A model generated the notes under the pieces. That model had not been told where the DNA came from, ran no database searches, and saw nothing but the letters and a program-made list of their open reading frames with translations. Shown piece after piece: positions 1-5,451 of a DNA stretch of 5,451 nucleotides. The stretch is from Leclercia sp. UBA7405 (lineage in GTDB: Bacteria; Pseudomonadota; Gammaproteobacteria; Enterobacterales; Enterobacteriaceae), in NCBI GenBank assembly GCA_002469605.1, contig DKMV01000026.1, positions 1-5,451 on the forward strand, written 5' to 3'. The position numbers were made by a program, and so were the translations under genes. The first letter of the stretch is position 1; each line of letters begins with the position of its first letter.

Positions 1-803
1 ACGACCGCTGGCCTGAACTGTGGCTCAGCAAAAACGCAAGTCGCTTTTTGCTCAACCAACTGTGTTCTGATTTCATGTAAACGCTGCGCACCAGGTTGAA
101 TTTCCGGGTTCACGGTGAAATGGCCAAGCGGCGTGAGACCGTAATGTTTTTCATAGTAGCCGTAGGCGTCATGAAAAACGAAATACCCTTTACCTTTCAA
201 TGGTGCGAGCTCGGTACCTACCTGCTTATCGGTTGCGGCAAGCTGTGCCTCAAAATCCTTCAGGTTGGCGTCAAGTTTGGCTCGACTTTGCGGCATAAGT
301 TCCACTAATTTTTCGTGGATTGCAACCGCCGAAGACCGGGCTATTTCCGGGGAGAGCCAGAGGTGCATGTTATACTCGCCATGATGGTGATGTGAGTCAC
401 CTTTCTCATCATCGCCGTGACTATGTCCGTGATCGTCATCGTCGTCATCTGCTCCTTTCATGAGCAGCGGCTTCACCTCAGAAAGTTCGGCGATGGTGAC
501 TTTTTTCCCGGCCGGCAGCTGACTGGCGGACTTCTGCATGAAGGCCTCCATCTCCGGGCCAATCCATACTACTAAGTCCGCGTTTTGTAAGCGTTTTACA
601 TCAGAAGGACGTAATGCATAATCGTGTTCAGAGGCACCGTCCGGCAGTAAAACCTGGGTATCCGTCACCCCGTCAGCAATCGCGGAGGCAATAAAGCCCA
701 GCGGCTTAAGCGAGGCAACAACGGCGGCGTTAACATCCTGGGCTGCTGAACCCCAAAGGGCGGCGGTAAGTCCAGCGAAAAGAAGCGTATTTTTATGTAA
801 CAT
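1..803 (-). CDS. znuA: Zinc ABC transporter periplasmic binding protein ZnuA (3' end cut off by window)
   Basis: ZnuA captures Zn2+ in the periplasm and delivers it to the ZnuBC transporter. The visible frame gives 267 residues; the E. coli protein is about 310, so roughly the last 40 are outside the window. Residues 1-26 form a Sec signal peptide (basic n-region MLHKN, hydrophobic core, likely cleavage after VNA). The expected zinc ligands of this cluster A-I binding protein are present: E59/H60 (in GASEHDY), H147 (NMHLW) and H211 (FHDAY). Between residues 119 and 141 lies the acidic, His-rich loop typical of zinc-specific members, with six Asp in a row and seven His. C256 corresponds to the cysteine that forms a disulfide in E. 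coli ZnuA; its partner is off the window. The ATG at 803 is the only plausible start, because no in-frame ATG, GTG or TTG lies in the Zur-box leader. The Shine-Dalgarno sequence is weak. Divergent from znuC. GC content is lower than in the neighbours. Confidence 0.97.
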   Translation of the reverse strand, partial: MLHKNTLLFAGLTAALWGSAAQDVNAAVVASLKPLGFIASAIADGVTDTQVLLPDGASEHDYALRPSDVKRLQNADLVVWIGPEMEAFMQKSASQLPAGKKVTIAELSEVKPLLMKGADDDDDDHGHSHGDDEKGDSHHHHGEYNMHLWLSPEIARSSAVAIHEKLVELMPQSRAKLDANLKDFEAQLAATDKQVGTELAPLKGKGYFVFHDAYGYYEKHYGLTPLGHFTVNPEIQPGAQRLHEIRTQLVEQKATCVFAEPQFRPAV

Positions 804-822
804 AATGCGACTATTGTTCGTA

Positions 823-850
823 TTGAGTACGGGAAATGTGATATTATAAC
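823..850 (+). promoter_or_regulatory. Likely znuCB promoter
   Basis: TTGAGT (823-828) and TATAAC (845-850) are separated by 16 bases and match the sigma-70 hexamers at 4 of 6 and 5 of 6 positions. The -10 sits in the right arm of the Zur box. Transcription would begin near 857, leaving a short leader of about 24 bases before znuC. An overlapping alternative -10, TATTAT at 842-847, has no good -35 at normal spacing. Confidence 0.5.
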
Positions 851-855
851 ATTCG
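833..855. promoter_or_regulatory. Zur operator between znuA and znuCB
   Basis: This is a 23-base imperfect palindrome with left arm GAAATGTGATA, central T and right arm TATAACATTCG. Eight of eleven arm positions pair by symmetry. It matches the known enterobacterial Zur box (GAAATGTTATA-N-TATAACATTTC) at nearly every position. Zur with bound zinc represses the znu genes in E. coli from this same location. The site overlaps the -10 regions proposed for both divergent promoters, which explains joint repression. The position and sequence are seen directly; Zur binding is inferred from the family. Confidence 0.93.
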
Positions 856-871
856 ATGACTTCTGCAAGCT
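843..871 (-). promoter_or_regulatory. Likely znuA promoter
   Basis: Read on the minus strand, 848-843 is a perfect TATAAT -10 hexamer, lying inside the Zur operator. The -35 is poor: at a 17-base spacer (866-871) it reads AGCTTG, with CTTGCA nearby at a shorter spacing. The start of transcription would fall near 835-837, giving a leader of roughly 33 bases before the znuA ATG. The -10 is convincing; the -35 and exact start are guesses. Confidence 0.55.
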
Positions 872-880
872 TAAATTGAT

Positions 881-1636
881 ATGACTACTTTAGTTTCGCT
901 CGAAAATATCTCGGTCTCTTTTGGTCAGCGCCGCGTCCTCTCTGACATCTCGCTGGATCTGAAACCGGGAAAAATCCTGACTCTGCTCGGACCTAACGGG
1001 GCGGGGAAATCGACCCTGGTGCGCGTAGTGCTTGGTCTGGTAGCACCGGACCAGGGGCTCATCAAGCGTGACGGAAAGTTACGCATAGGCTACGTGCCGC
1101 AGAAATTACATCTGGATGCCACCCTGCCGCTGACGGTAAGCCGTTTTCTGCGTCTGCGTCCGGATACGCGCAAAGCGGATATTCTGCCTGCCCTAAAACG
1201 GGTGCAGGCCGGCCACCTTATCGAGGCACCGCTGCAAAAGCTCTCCGGCGGAGAGACCCAGCGCGTGCTGCTGGCCCGGGCGCTGCTCAACAATCCGCAG
1301 CTGCTGGTGCTGGACGAACCTACCCAGGGGGTGGACGTTAACGGCCAGGTCGCCCTGTACGATCTTATCAACCAGCTGCGTAAAGAGCTGGATTGCGCGG
1401 TGCTGATGGTCTCCCACGACCTGCATCTGGTGATGGCAAAAACCGATGAGGTACTCTGCCTTAACCATCACATCTGCTGCTCCGGCACGCCGGAAGTGGT
1501 CTCCACCCACCCGGAATTTATCTCCATGTTTGGCCCGCGCGGCGCCGAACAGCTGGGTATTTATCGTCATCAACACAACCACCGCCATGATTTACAGGGA
1601 CGGATTGTTCTGCGCCGGGGAAATGGTCACTCATGA
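881..1636 (+). CDS. znuC: Zinc ABC transporter ATP-binding protein ZnuC
   Basis: ZnuC is the cytoplasmic ATPase that powers zinc import through ZnuB. The 251-residue product has the full set of ABC motifs in order: Walker [10 protein letters not shown] (37-45), Q-loop Q74 in YVPQK, signature LSGGE (121-125), Walker B LLVLDEP (141-147) with catalytic E146, the D-loop region GVDVN (150-154), and switch histidine H179 in VSHDLH. The C-terminal segment around 230-236 is His-rich (H230, H232, H234, H236), as in E. coli ZnuC. Length and sequence match the E. coli protein throughout. The ATG at 881 gives the family N-terminus MT-LVSLEN; the Shine-Dalgarno sequence is weak. The stop overlaps the znuB start, so the two are very likely one translationally coupled transcript under Zur control. 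Confidence 0.98.
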   Translation: MTTLVSLENISVSFGQRRVLSDISLDLKPGKILTLLGPNGAGKSTLVRVVLGLVAPDQGLIKRDGKLRIGYVPQKLHLDATLPLTVSRFLRLRPDTRKADILPALKRVQAGHLIEAPLQKLSGGETQRVLLARALLNNPQLLVLDEPTQGVDVNGQVALYDLINQLRKELDCAVLMVSHDLHLVMAKTDEVLCLNHHICCSGTPEVVSTHPEFISMFGPRGAEQLGIYRHQHNHRHDLQGRIVLRRGNGHS

Positions 1637-2418
1637 TTGAATTACTTCTGCCCGGCTGGCTGGCCGGGATTATGCTCGCCTGCGCCGCCGGGCCGCTGGG
1701 CTCTTTTGTTGTCTGGCGCCGAATGTCCTATTTTGGCGATACCCTGGCGCACGCCTCTCTGCTGGGGGTCGCCTTCGGCCTGCTGCTGAACGTCAATCCG
1801 TTTTACACGGTGATCGTGGTCACCCTGATGCTGGCGGGCGGCCTGGTGTGGCTGGAAAAGCGCCCTCACCTTGCGATAGATACTTTGCTTGGGATTATGG
1901 CACACAGCGCCCTGTCGCTGGGGCTGGTGGTAGTGAGCCTGATGTCGAATATTCGCGTCGACCTGATGGCCTATCTGTTTGGCGACCTGCTGGCGGTGAC
2001 GCCGGAAGATCTGATCGCTATCGCCATCGGGGTGGTGATCGTGCTGGCTATTCTCTTCTGGCAGTGGCGCAACCTGCTGGCGATGACCATCAGCCCGGAC
2101 CTGGCCTTTGTCGATGGCGTGAAGCTGCAGCGCGTTAAGCTGCTGCTGATGCTGGTGACGGCCTTGACCATCGGCGTGGCCATGAAGTTTGTCGGCGCGC
2201 TGATCATCACGTCACTGTTGATTATCCCGGCGGCCACCGCCCGCCGCTTTGCCCGTACGCCGGAGCAGATGGCGGGGTTCGCGGTAATAGTTGGAATGAT
2301 TGCGGTAACGGGAGGCTTAACCTTCTCAGCGTTTTACGATACCCCTGCCGGGCCATCGGTAGTGCTCTGTGCAACGCTGCTGTTTATCTGCAGTATGATG
2401 AAAAAACCGGCTAACTAA
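1633..2418 (+). CDS. znuB: Zinc ABC transporter permease ZnuB
   Basis: ZnuB is the inner-membrane channel subunit that takes zinc from ZnuA and passes it to the cytoplasm, driven by ZnuC. The 261-residue product has the length of E. coli ZnuB and matches it along its whole length. It is strongly hydrophobic, with about seven or eight candidate membrane helices (roughly 5-27, 41-55, 57-73, 84-105, 128-144, 168-203 as one or two, 215-232, 240-257). Family-typical conserved stretches include [17 protein letters not shown] (29-45), [12 protein letters not shown] (116-127) and the [19 protein letters not shown] segment (186-204), expected of ABC-3 family metal permeases. The ATG at 1633 overlaps the znuC stop as ATGA, which points to translational coupling. 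A GGGG tract about 12 bases upstream is the only, poorly spaced, Shine-Dalgarno candidate. Ends 36 bases before the convergent ruvB. Confidence 0.98.
   Translation: MIELLLPGWLAGIMLACAAGPLGSFVVWRRMSYFGDTLAHASLLGVAFGLLLNVNPFYTVIVVTLMLAGGLVWLEKRPHLAIDTLLGIMAHSALSLGLVVVSLMSNIRVDLMAYLFGDLLAVTPEDLIAIAIGVVIVLAILFWQWRNLLAMTISPDLAFVDGVKLQRVKLLLMLVTALTIGVAMKFVGALIITSLLIIPAATARRFARTPEQMAGFAVIVGMIAVTGGLTFSAFYDTPAGPSVVLCATLLFICSMMKKPAN
1923..1930 (+). other. Chi-like octamer GCTGGTGG
   Basis: An exact copy of the E. coli Chi sequence lies inside znuB on the plus strand. Chi modulates RecBCD in E. coli and relatives. The octamer is common in these genomes, partly because it fits frequent codons, so its presence here is expected and carries little specific meaning. 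Confidence 0.6.
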
Positions 2419-2424
2419 GCGCTT

Positions 2425-2454
2425 CCCGGTGGCGCCCTGCCACCGGGATTATTT

Positions 2455-2455
<1 letters not shown>
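2425..2455 (+). terminator. Intrinsic terminator of znuCB, between convergent znuB and ruvB
   Basis: A perfect 9-base-pair GC-rich stem (CCCGGTGGC at 2425-2433, GCCACCGGG at 2439-2447) closes a 5-base loop and is followed by ATTATTTT on the plus strand. It starts 6 bases after the znuB stop. The T-rich tail runs up to the last base of the ruvB stop codon. On the minus strand the same hairpin begins 7 bases after the ruvB stop but is followed by AAGCGCTTAG, without a T-run, so it may act weakly for ruvB. Confidence 0.85.
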
Positions 2456-3468
<1,013 letters not shown>

Positions 3469-3471
3469 TTA

Positions 3472-3476
3472 CCTCA
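3472..3476 (-). promoter_or_regulatory. ruvB ribosome binding site overlapping the ruvA stop codon
   Basis: On the minus strand TGAGG contains both the ruvA TGA stop and a GAGG Shine-Dalgarno core, 6 bases before the ruvB ATG (TGAGGTAAAGGATG). A ribosome finishing ruvA would be sitting on the ruvB initiation site, which suggests coupled translation of the two RuvAB subunits. This also confirms the ruvB start at 3465. Confidence 0.7.
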
Positions 3477-4085
3477 CAATGCGGCGCGCAGCGCTTCACG
3501 AATCAGGGTTTCACTGTTGGCGTCCGGTCTGGCGATCTTACTCACCATGCGGCTCGCTTCCTGAGGCTTATAGCCCAGGGACACCAGCGCGGCAACCGCT
3601 TCCTGCTCGGCGTCATCCGCCGTCGGCGCGCTCGGCGAGGTAAGCACCAGATCGGCGGCCGGGGTAAAGAGGTCGCCATGCAGCCCTTTAAAGCGGTCTT
3701 TCATCTCGACGATAAGACGCTCGGCGGTTTTCTTGCCGATGCCCGGCAGCTTAACCAGCGCGGCGGGATCTTCGCGCTCCACGGCGTTAACGAACTGCGG
3801 CGCCGACATGCCGGAGAGGATCGCCAGCGCCAGCTTCGGCCCCACGCCGTTGGTTTTGATCAGCTCGCGAAACAGCGTACGTTCCTGCTTGTTATTAAAG
3901 CCAAAGAGTAAATGGGCATCTTCACGCACCACGAAATGGGTGAAAACAATCGCCTCTTTACCCGCGTCCGGCAACTCATAAAAACAGGTCATCGGCATAT
4001 GGACTTCATAGCCTACGCCTCCCGCTTCCAGCAGCACTAACGGGGGTTGTTTTTCTAAGATAATGCCTCTGAGTCTGCCTATCAC
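3474..4085 (-). CDS. ruvA: Holliday junction branch migration complex subunit RuvA (GTG start)
   Basis: RuvA binds four-way junctions as a tetramer, holds them in an open square form and recruits RuvB rings. The chosen product is 203 residues, the E. coli length, beginning at GTG 4085 (MIGRLRG). A good Shine-Dalgarno AGGAG lies 6 bases upstream. An in-frame TTG at 4106 would add seven residues but would put the Shine-Dalgarno inside the coding region, so it was rejected. Domain I (about 1-64) is an OB-fold and carries the acidic pin E55/D56 in VVREDAH. Domain II (about 65-142) has two helix-hairpin-helix motifs, NGVGPKLA (79-86) and [12 protein letters not shown] (113-124). A flexible linker (about 143-158) leads to domain III (about 159-203), which contacts RuvB. 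First gene of the ruvAB operon; expected to be SOS-induced because of the LexA box at 4139-4154. Confidence 0.97.
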   Translation of the reverse strand: MIGRLRGIILEKQPPLVLLEAGGVGYEVHMPMTCFYELPDAGKEAIVFTHFVVREDAHLLFGFNNKQERTLFRELIKTNGVGPKLALAILSGMSAPQFVNAVEREDPAALVKLPGIGKKTAERLIVEMKDRFKGLHGDLFTPAADLVLTSPSAPTADDAEQEAVAALVSLGYKPQEASRMVSKIARPDANSETLIREALRAAL

Positions 4086-4091
4086 GTGACG

Positions 4092-4096
4092 CTCCT
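4092..4096 (-). promoter_or_regulatory. ruvA ribosome binding site that decides the GTG start
   Basis: On the minus strand AGGAG is followed by 6 bases and then GTG at 4085. This spacing is close to ideal and selects the GTG over the upstream in-frame TTG at 4106. The resulting N-terminus MIGRLRG equals that of E. coli RuvA, whose gene also starts with GTG as I recall. Confidence 0.85.
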
Positions 4097-4124
4097 GCGT
4101 TAACAACGAAAAAAATCTGCTGCC

Positions 4125-4153
4125 ATAATAAAAAAAGGCTGGATAAACATCCA
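4125..4153 (-). promoter_or_regulatory. Likely ruvAB promoter
   Basis: On the minus strand the -10 candidate is TATTAT (4130-4125, 5 of 6 matches). At a 17-base spacer the -35 candidate is TGGATG (4153-4148), a poor match of 3 of 6, lying inside the LexA box. Transcription would start near 4118, giving a leader of about 33 bases. Overlap of operator and -35 fits repression by LexA. The arrangement parallels the E. coli ruvAB promoter; the exact start is not determined from sequence. Confidence 0.55.
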
Positions 4154-4157
4154 GCCT
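4130..4157 (-). terminator. Intrinsic terminator of ruvC, sharing the palindrome of the LexA box
   Basis: Read on the minus strand, a perfect 9-base-pair stem (AGGCTGGAT / ATCCAGCCT) closes a 4-base loop GTTT. The stem's last T and six following T residues give a run of seven. It begins 9 bases after the ruvC TAA stop. Stem, loop and T-run meet the usual criteria for Rho-independent termination. The stem's central base pairs are A-T, so it is weaker than the znuB terminator. Confidence 0.75.
4139..4154. promoter_or_regulatory. LexA (SOS) box controlling ruvAB
   Basis: CTGGATAAACATCCAG fits the LexA pattern CTG-N10-CAG, with CTGG/CCAG half-sites as in the E. coli ruvA operator (recalled as CTGGATATCTATCCAG). 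Flanking bases extend the dyad to 4136-4157, arms AGGCTGGAT and ATCCAGCCT. It overlaps the proposed ruvAB -35 and lies 53 bases upstream of the ruvA start. Expected effect: LexA represses ruvAB until DNA damage activates RecA. Binding is inferred from sequence and family knowledge. Confidence 0.9.
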
Positions 4158-4166
4158 GATTTCACG

Positions 4167-4688
4167 TTATCGTAACCGGCCTCTCGCCAGATTGAGCCGC
4201 GATTCACTCATCTGCACCGCGTTCTGGCTGATATGGCAATGGGTTATGGCGATGGCCAGCGCATCCGCGGCGTCCGCCTGCGGGTTCGCCGCAAGCTTTA
4301 ACAGGGTGCGCACCATGTGCTGAACCTGGCTTTTTTCGGCGCTGCCGATCCCCACCACGGTCTGTTTCACCTGACGTGCCGCATATTCAAAGACCGGCAA
4401 ATCCTGGTTTACCGCCGCCACGATCGCCACCCCGCGCGCCTGCCCCAGCTTTAAGGCTGAGTCAGCGTTTTTGGCCATAAAGACCTGCTCAATGGCAAAG
4501 TAGTCGGGCTGGAACTGGGTGATGATCTCCGACACGCCCGCATAAATCAGCTTCAGGCGTGACGGGAGATCGTCAACTTTGGTGCGGATACAGCCGCTGC
4601 CGAGGTAGGTCAACTGGCGACCCACCTGACGGATAACGCCATAGCCGGTGATGCGTGAGCCCGGGTCAATACCGAGAATAATTGCCAT
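4167..4688 (-). CDS. ruvC: Crossover junction endodeoxyribonuclease RuvC
   Basis: RuvC is the dimeric, Mg2+-dependent resolvase that makes paired nicks in Holliday junctions, working with RuvAB. The 173-residue product has the E. coli length. The four catalytic acids are present: D8 (GIDPGSR), E67 (FAIEQVF), D139 and D142 (ADAADALA), equal to D7, E66, D138 and D141 in the usual numbering without Met. F70 corresponds to the aromatic residue (F69) that contacts the junction. The basic C-terminus LARGRLR is kept. The ATG at 4688 yields [10 protein letters not shown] and has a GGGAGAGG Shine-Dalgarno region just upstream. A GTG at 4691 in the same frame would add one residue and cannot be fully excluded. 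It follows yebC by 34 bases with no visible terminator, so the two are probably co-transcribed from a promoter outside the window. No LexA box is seen before it. Confidence 0.98.
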   Translation of the reverse strand: MAIILGIDPGSRITGYGVIRQVGRQLTYLGSGCIRTKVDDLPSRLKLIYAGVSEIITQFQPDYFAIEQVFMAKNADSALKLGQARGVAIVAAVNQDLPVFEYAARQVKQTVVGIGSAEKSQVQHMVRTLLKLAANPQADAADALAIAITHCHISQNAVQMSESRLNLARGRLR

Positions 4689-4692
4689 CACG

Positions 4693-4700
4693 CCTCTCCC
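4693..4700 (-). promoter_or_regulatory. ruvC ribosome binding site
   Basis: The minus strand reads GGGAGAGG, then CGTG, then the ruvC ATG. GGGAG is 7 bases and GAGG 4 bases from the ATG. The GTG immediately before the ATG would be closer than usual to either core, which favours ATG 4688 as the start. Confidence 0.65.
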
Positions 4701-4722
4701 GTAAGGGGTTTAAGGACACTCA

Positions 4723-5451
4723 TCAGAGCGTCGCTGCAACCTCATCAGAGATCTCACCGTTGTGATACACTTCCTGCACGTCGTCGCAGTCTTCGAGCAT
4801 GTCGATCAGACGCAGCAGCTTAGGCGCGGTTTCCGCGTCCATGTCCGCTTTGGTCGACGGGATCATCGAGACTTCAGCGTTATCCGCTTTCAGGCCTGCG
4901 GCTTCCAGCGCATCACGCACGGCGCCCATCTCTTCCCACGCGGTATAGACATCAATCGCGCCGTCATCGTAGGTCACCACGTCTTCTGCGCCCGCTTCCA
5001 GCGCCGCTTCCATGATTGCATCTTCGTCGCCCTGCTCGAAGGAGATCACCCCTTTCTTGCTGAACAGGTAGGCTACGGAACCGTCGGTACCCAGGTTACC
5101 GCCGGTTTTGCTGAAGGCGTGACGCACTTCGGCAACGGTACGGTTGCGGTTGTCGGACAGGCACTCCACCATTACCGCGGTGCCGCCAGGGCCGTAACCT
5201 TCATAGATGATGGTTTCCATGTTCGCGTCTTCATCGCCGCCCACGCCGCGCGCGATTGCGCGGTTGAGGGTGTCACGCGTCATGTTGTTAGACAGCGCTT
5301 TGTCGATTGCCGCACGCAGACGCGGGTTAGAGCCCGGATCGCCGCCGCCCAGACGCGCCGCTGTTACCAGCTCGCGAATAATCTTGGTAAAGATCTTACC
5401 GCGCTTGGCATCCTGTGCCGCTTTGCGGTGTTTGGTGTTGGCCCATTTACT
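4723..5451 (-). CDS. yebC: YebC/TACO1-family protein YebC (5' end cut off by window)
   Basis: The reading frame is open to the window edge and gives 242 residues beginning [20 protein letters not shown]. coli YebC is 246 residues and starts MAGHSKWAN, so only the first four codons are missing; an internal ATG at 5283 is residue 61 and not the start. Family-typical segments: basic N-terminal [15 protein letters not shown] domain, YEGYGPGG (87-94), [11 protein letters not shown] (124-134), and the acidic C-terminal part ending [10 protein letters not shown]. The family was long annotated as transcriptional regulators. The mitochondrial homologue TACO1 is a translation activator, and recent work on bacterial members points to a role at ribosomes stalled on proline-rich stretches; which applies here cannot be read from sequence. 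It ends in tandem TGA TGA stops (4725-4720). Upstream partner of ruvC in an apparent operon. Confidence 0.97.
   Translation of the reverse strand, partial: SKWANTKHRKAAQDAKRGKIFTKIIRELVTAARLGGGDPGSNPRLRAAIDKALSNNMTRDTLNRAIARGVGGDEDANMETIIYEGYGPGGTAVMVECLSDNRNRTVAEVRHAFSKTGGNLGTDGSVAYLFSKKGVISFEQGDEDAIMEAALEAGAEDVVTYDDGAIDVYTAWEEMGAVRDALEAAGLKADNAEVSMIPSTKADMDAETAPKLLRLIDMLEDCDDVQEVYHNGEISDEVAATL

Noticed and set aside
207..218. GAGCTCGGTACC resembles the SacI-KpnI part of a cloning-vector polylinker.
   Set aside because: It lies in the unbroken znuA frame, encodes the expected residues (GTEL before [11 protein letters not shown]) and the flanks are native znuA rather than vector, so the match is chance.
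96..308. Open frame of 70 codons on the plus strand.
   Set aside because: It is wholly antisense to znuA, has no ribosome binding site of note and no recognisable protein features.
665..868. Minus-strand open frame of 67 codons starting in the znu intergenic region and overlapping znuA in another frame.
   Set aside because: The product is compositionally odd (Pro/Leu-rich out-of-frame reading of znuA) and its start would lie upstream of the likely znuA transcription start.
1193..1588. Minus-strand open frame of 131 codons.
   Set aside because: It is antisense to znuC, whose ABC motifs and family length leave no doubt; the open frame follows from GC-rich codon bias.
4086..4106. Seven-codon N-terminal extension of RuvA from an in-frame TTG.
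   Set aside because: The extension contains the Shine-Dalgarno AGGAG of the GTG start, and family members begin at MIGRLRG.
5281..5283. ATG (residue 61) as the start of a short yebC product of 186 residues.
   Set aside because: The frame continues upstream to the window edge with clearly conserved YebC sequence ([18 protein letters not shown]), so this ATG is internal.

Overview
This is an ordinary, conserved chromosomal segment of a member of the Enterobacteriaceae. It resembles Escherichia coli in protein sequence and gene order, but its proteins differ from E. coli at many positions and one E. coli gene (yebB, between ruvC and ruvA) is absent. I would place it in the Enterobacter/Klebsiella/Citrobacter neighbourhood without naming a genus. 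Six protein genes fill almost the whole window. Both edges cut through a gene: znuA loses its C-terminus at the left, and yebC loses its first four codons at the right. No RNA gene, insertion sequence, prophage, CRISPR array or gene-free stretch longer than about 80 bases was seen.

Region 1 (1-2447) is the zinc-uptake locus. znuA (minus strand, periplasmic zinc-binding protein) diverges from znuC-znuB (plus strand, ATPase and membrane permease). The 77-base gap between them holds a 23-base near-palindrome matching the Zur operator. It covers the likely -10 elements of both promoters, so one zinc-loaded Zur dimer pair could shut off the whole transporter. znuC and znuB overlap by four bases (ATGA). 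A strong hairpin with a T-rich tail ends the znuCB transcript.

Region 2 (2455-5451) lies on the minus strand and holds Holliday-junction processing genes in the transcription order yebC-ruvC, then ruvA-ruvB. RuvA binds and holds the four-way junction, RuvB is the hexameric motor for branch migration, and RuvC cuts the junction. ruvAB has its own promoter with a LexA (SOS) box in the 81 bases after ruvC. The same palindrome, read as RNA from ruvC, forms a textbook intrinsic terminator hairpin followed by seven T residues. One short element therefore seems to serve as ruvC terminator and ruvAB operator. YebC is a widespread TACO1/YebC-family protein carried upstream of ruvC.

I found no new biological system. 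The points worth a second look are the combined terminator and SOS operator, the missing yebB, the Asp/His-rich metal loop of ZnuA, and the lower GC content of znuA compared with its neighbours.
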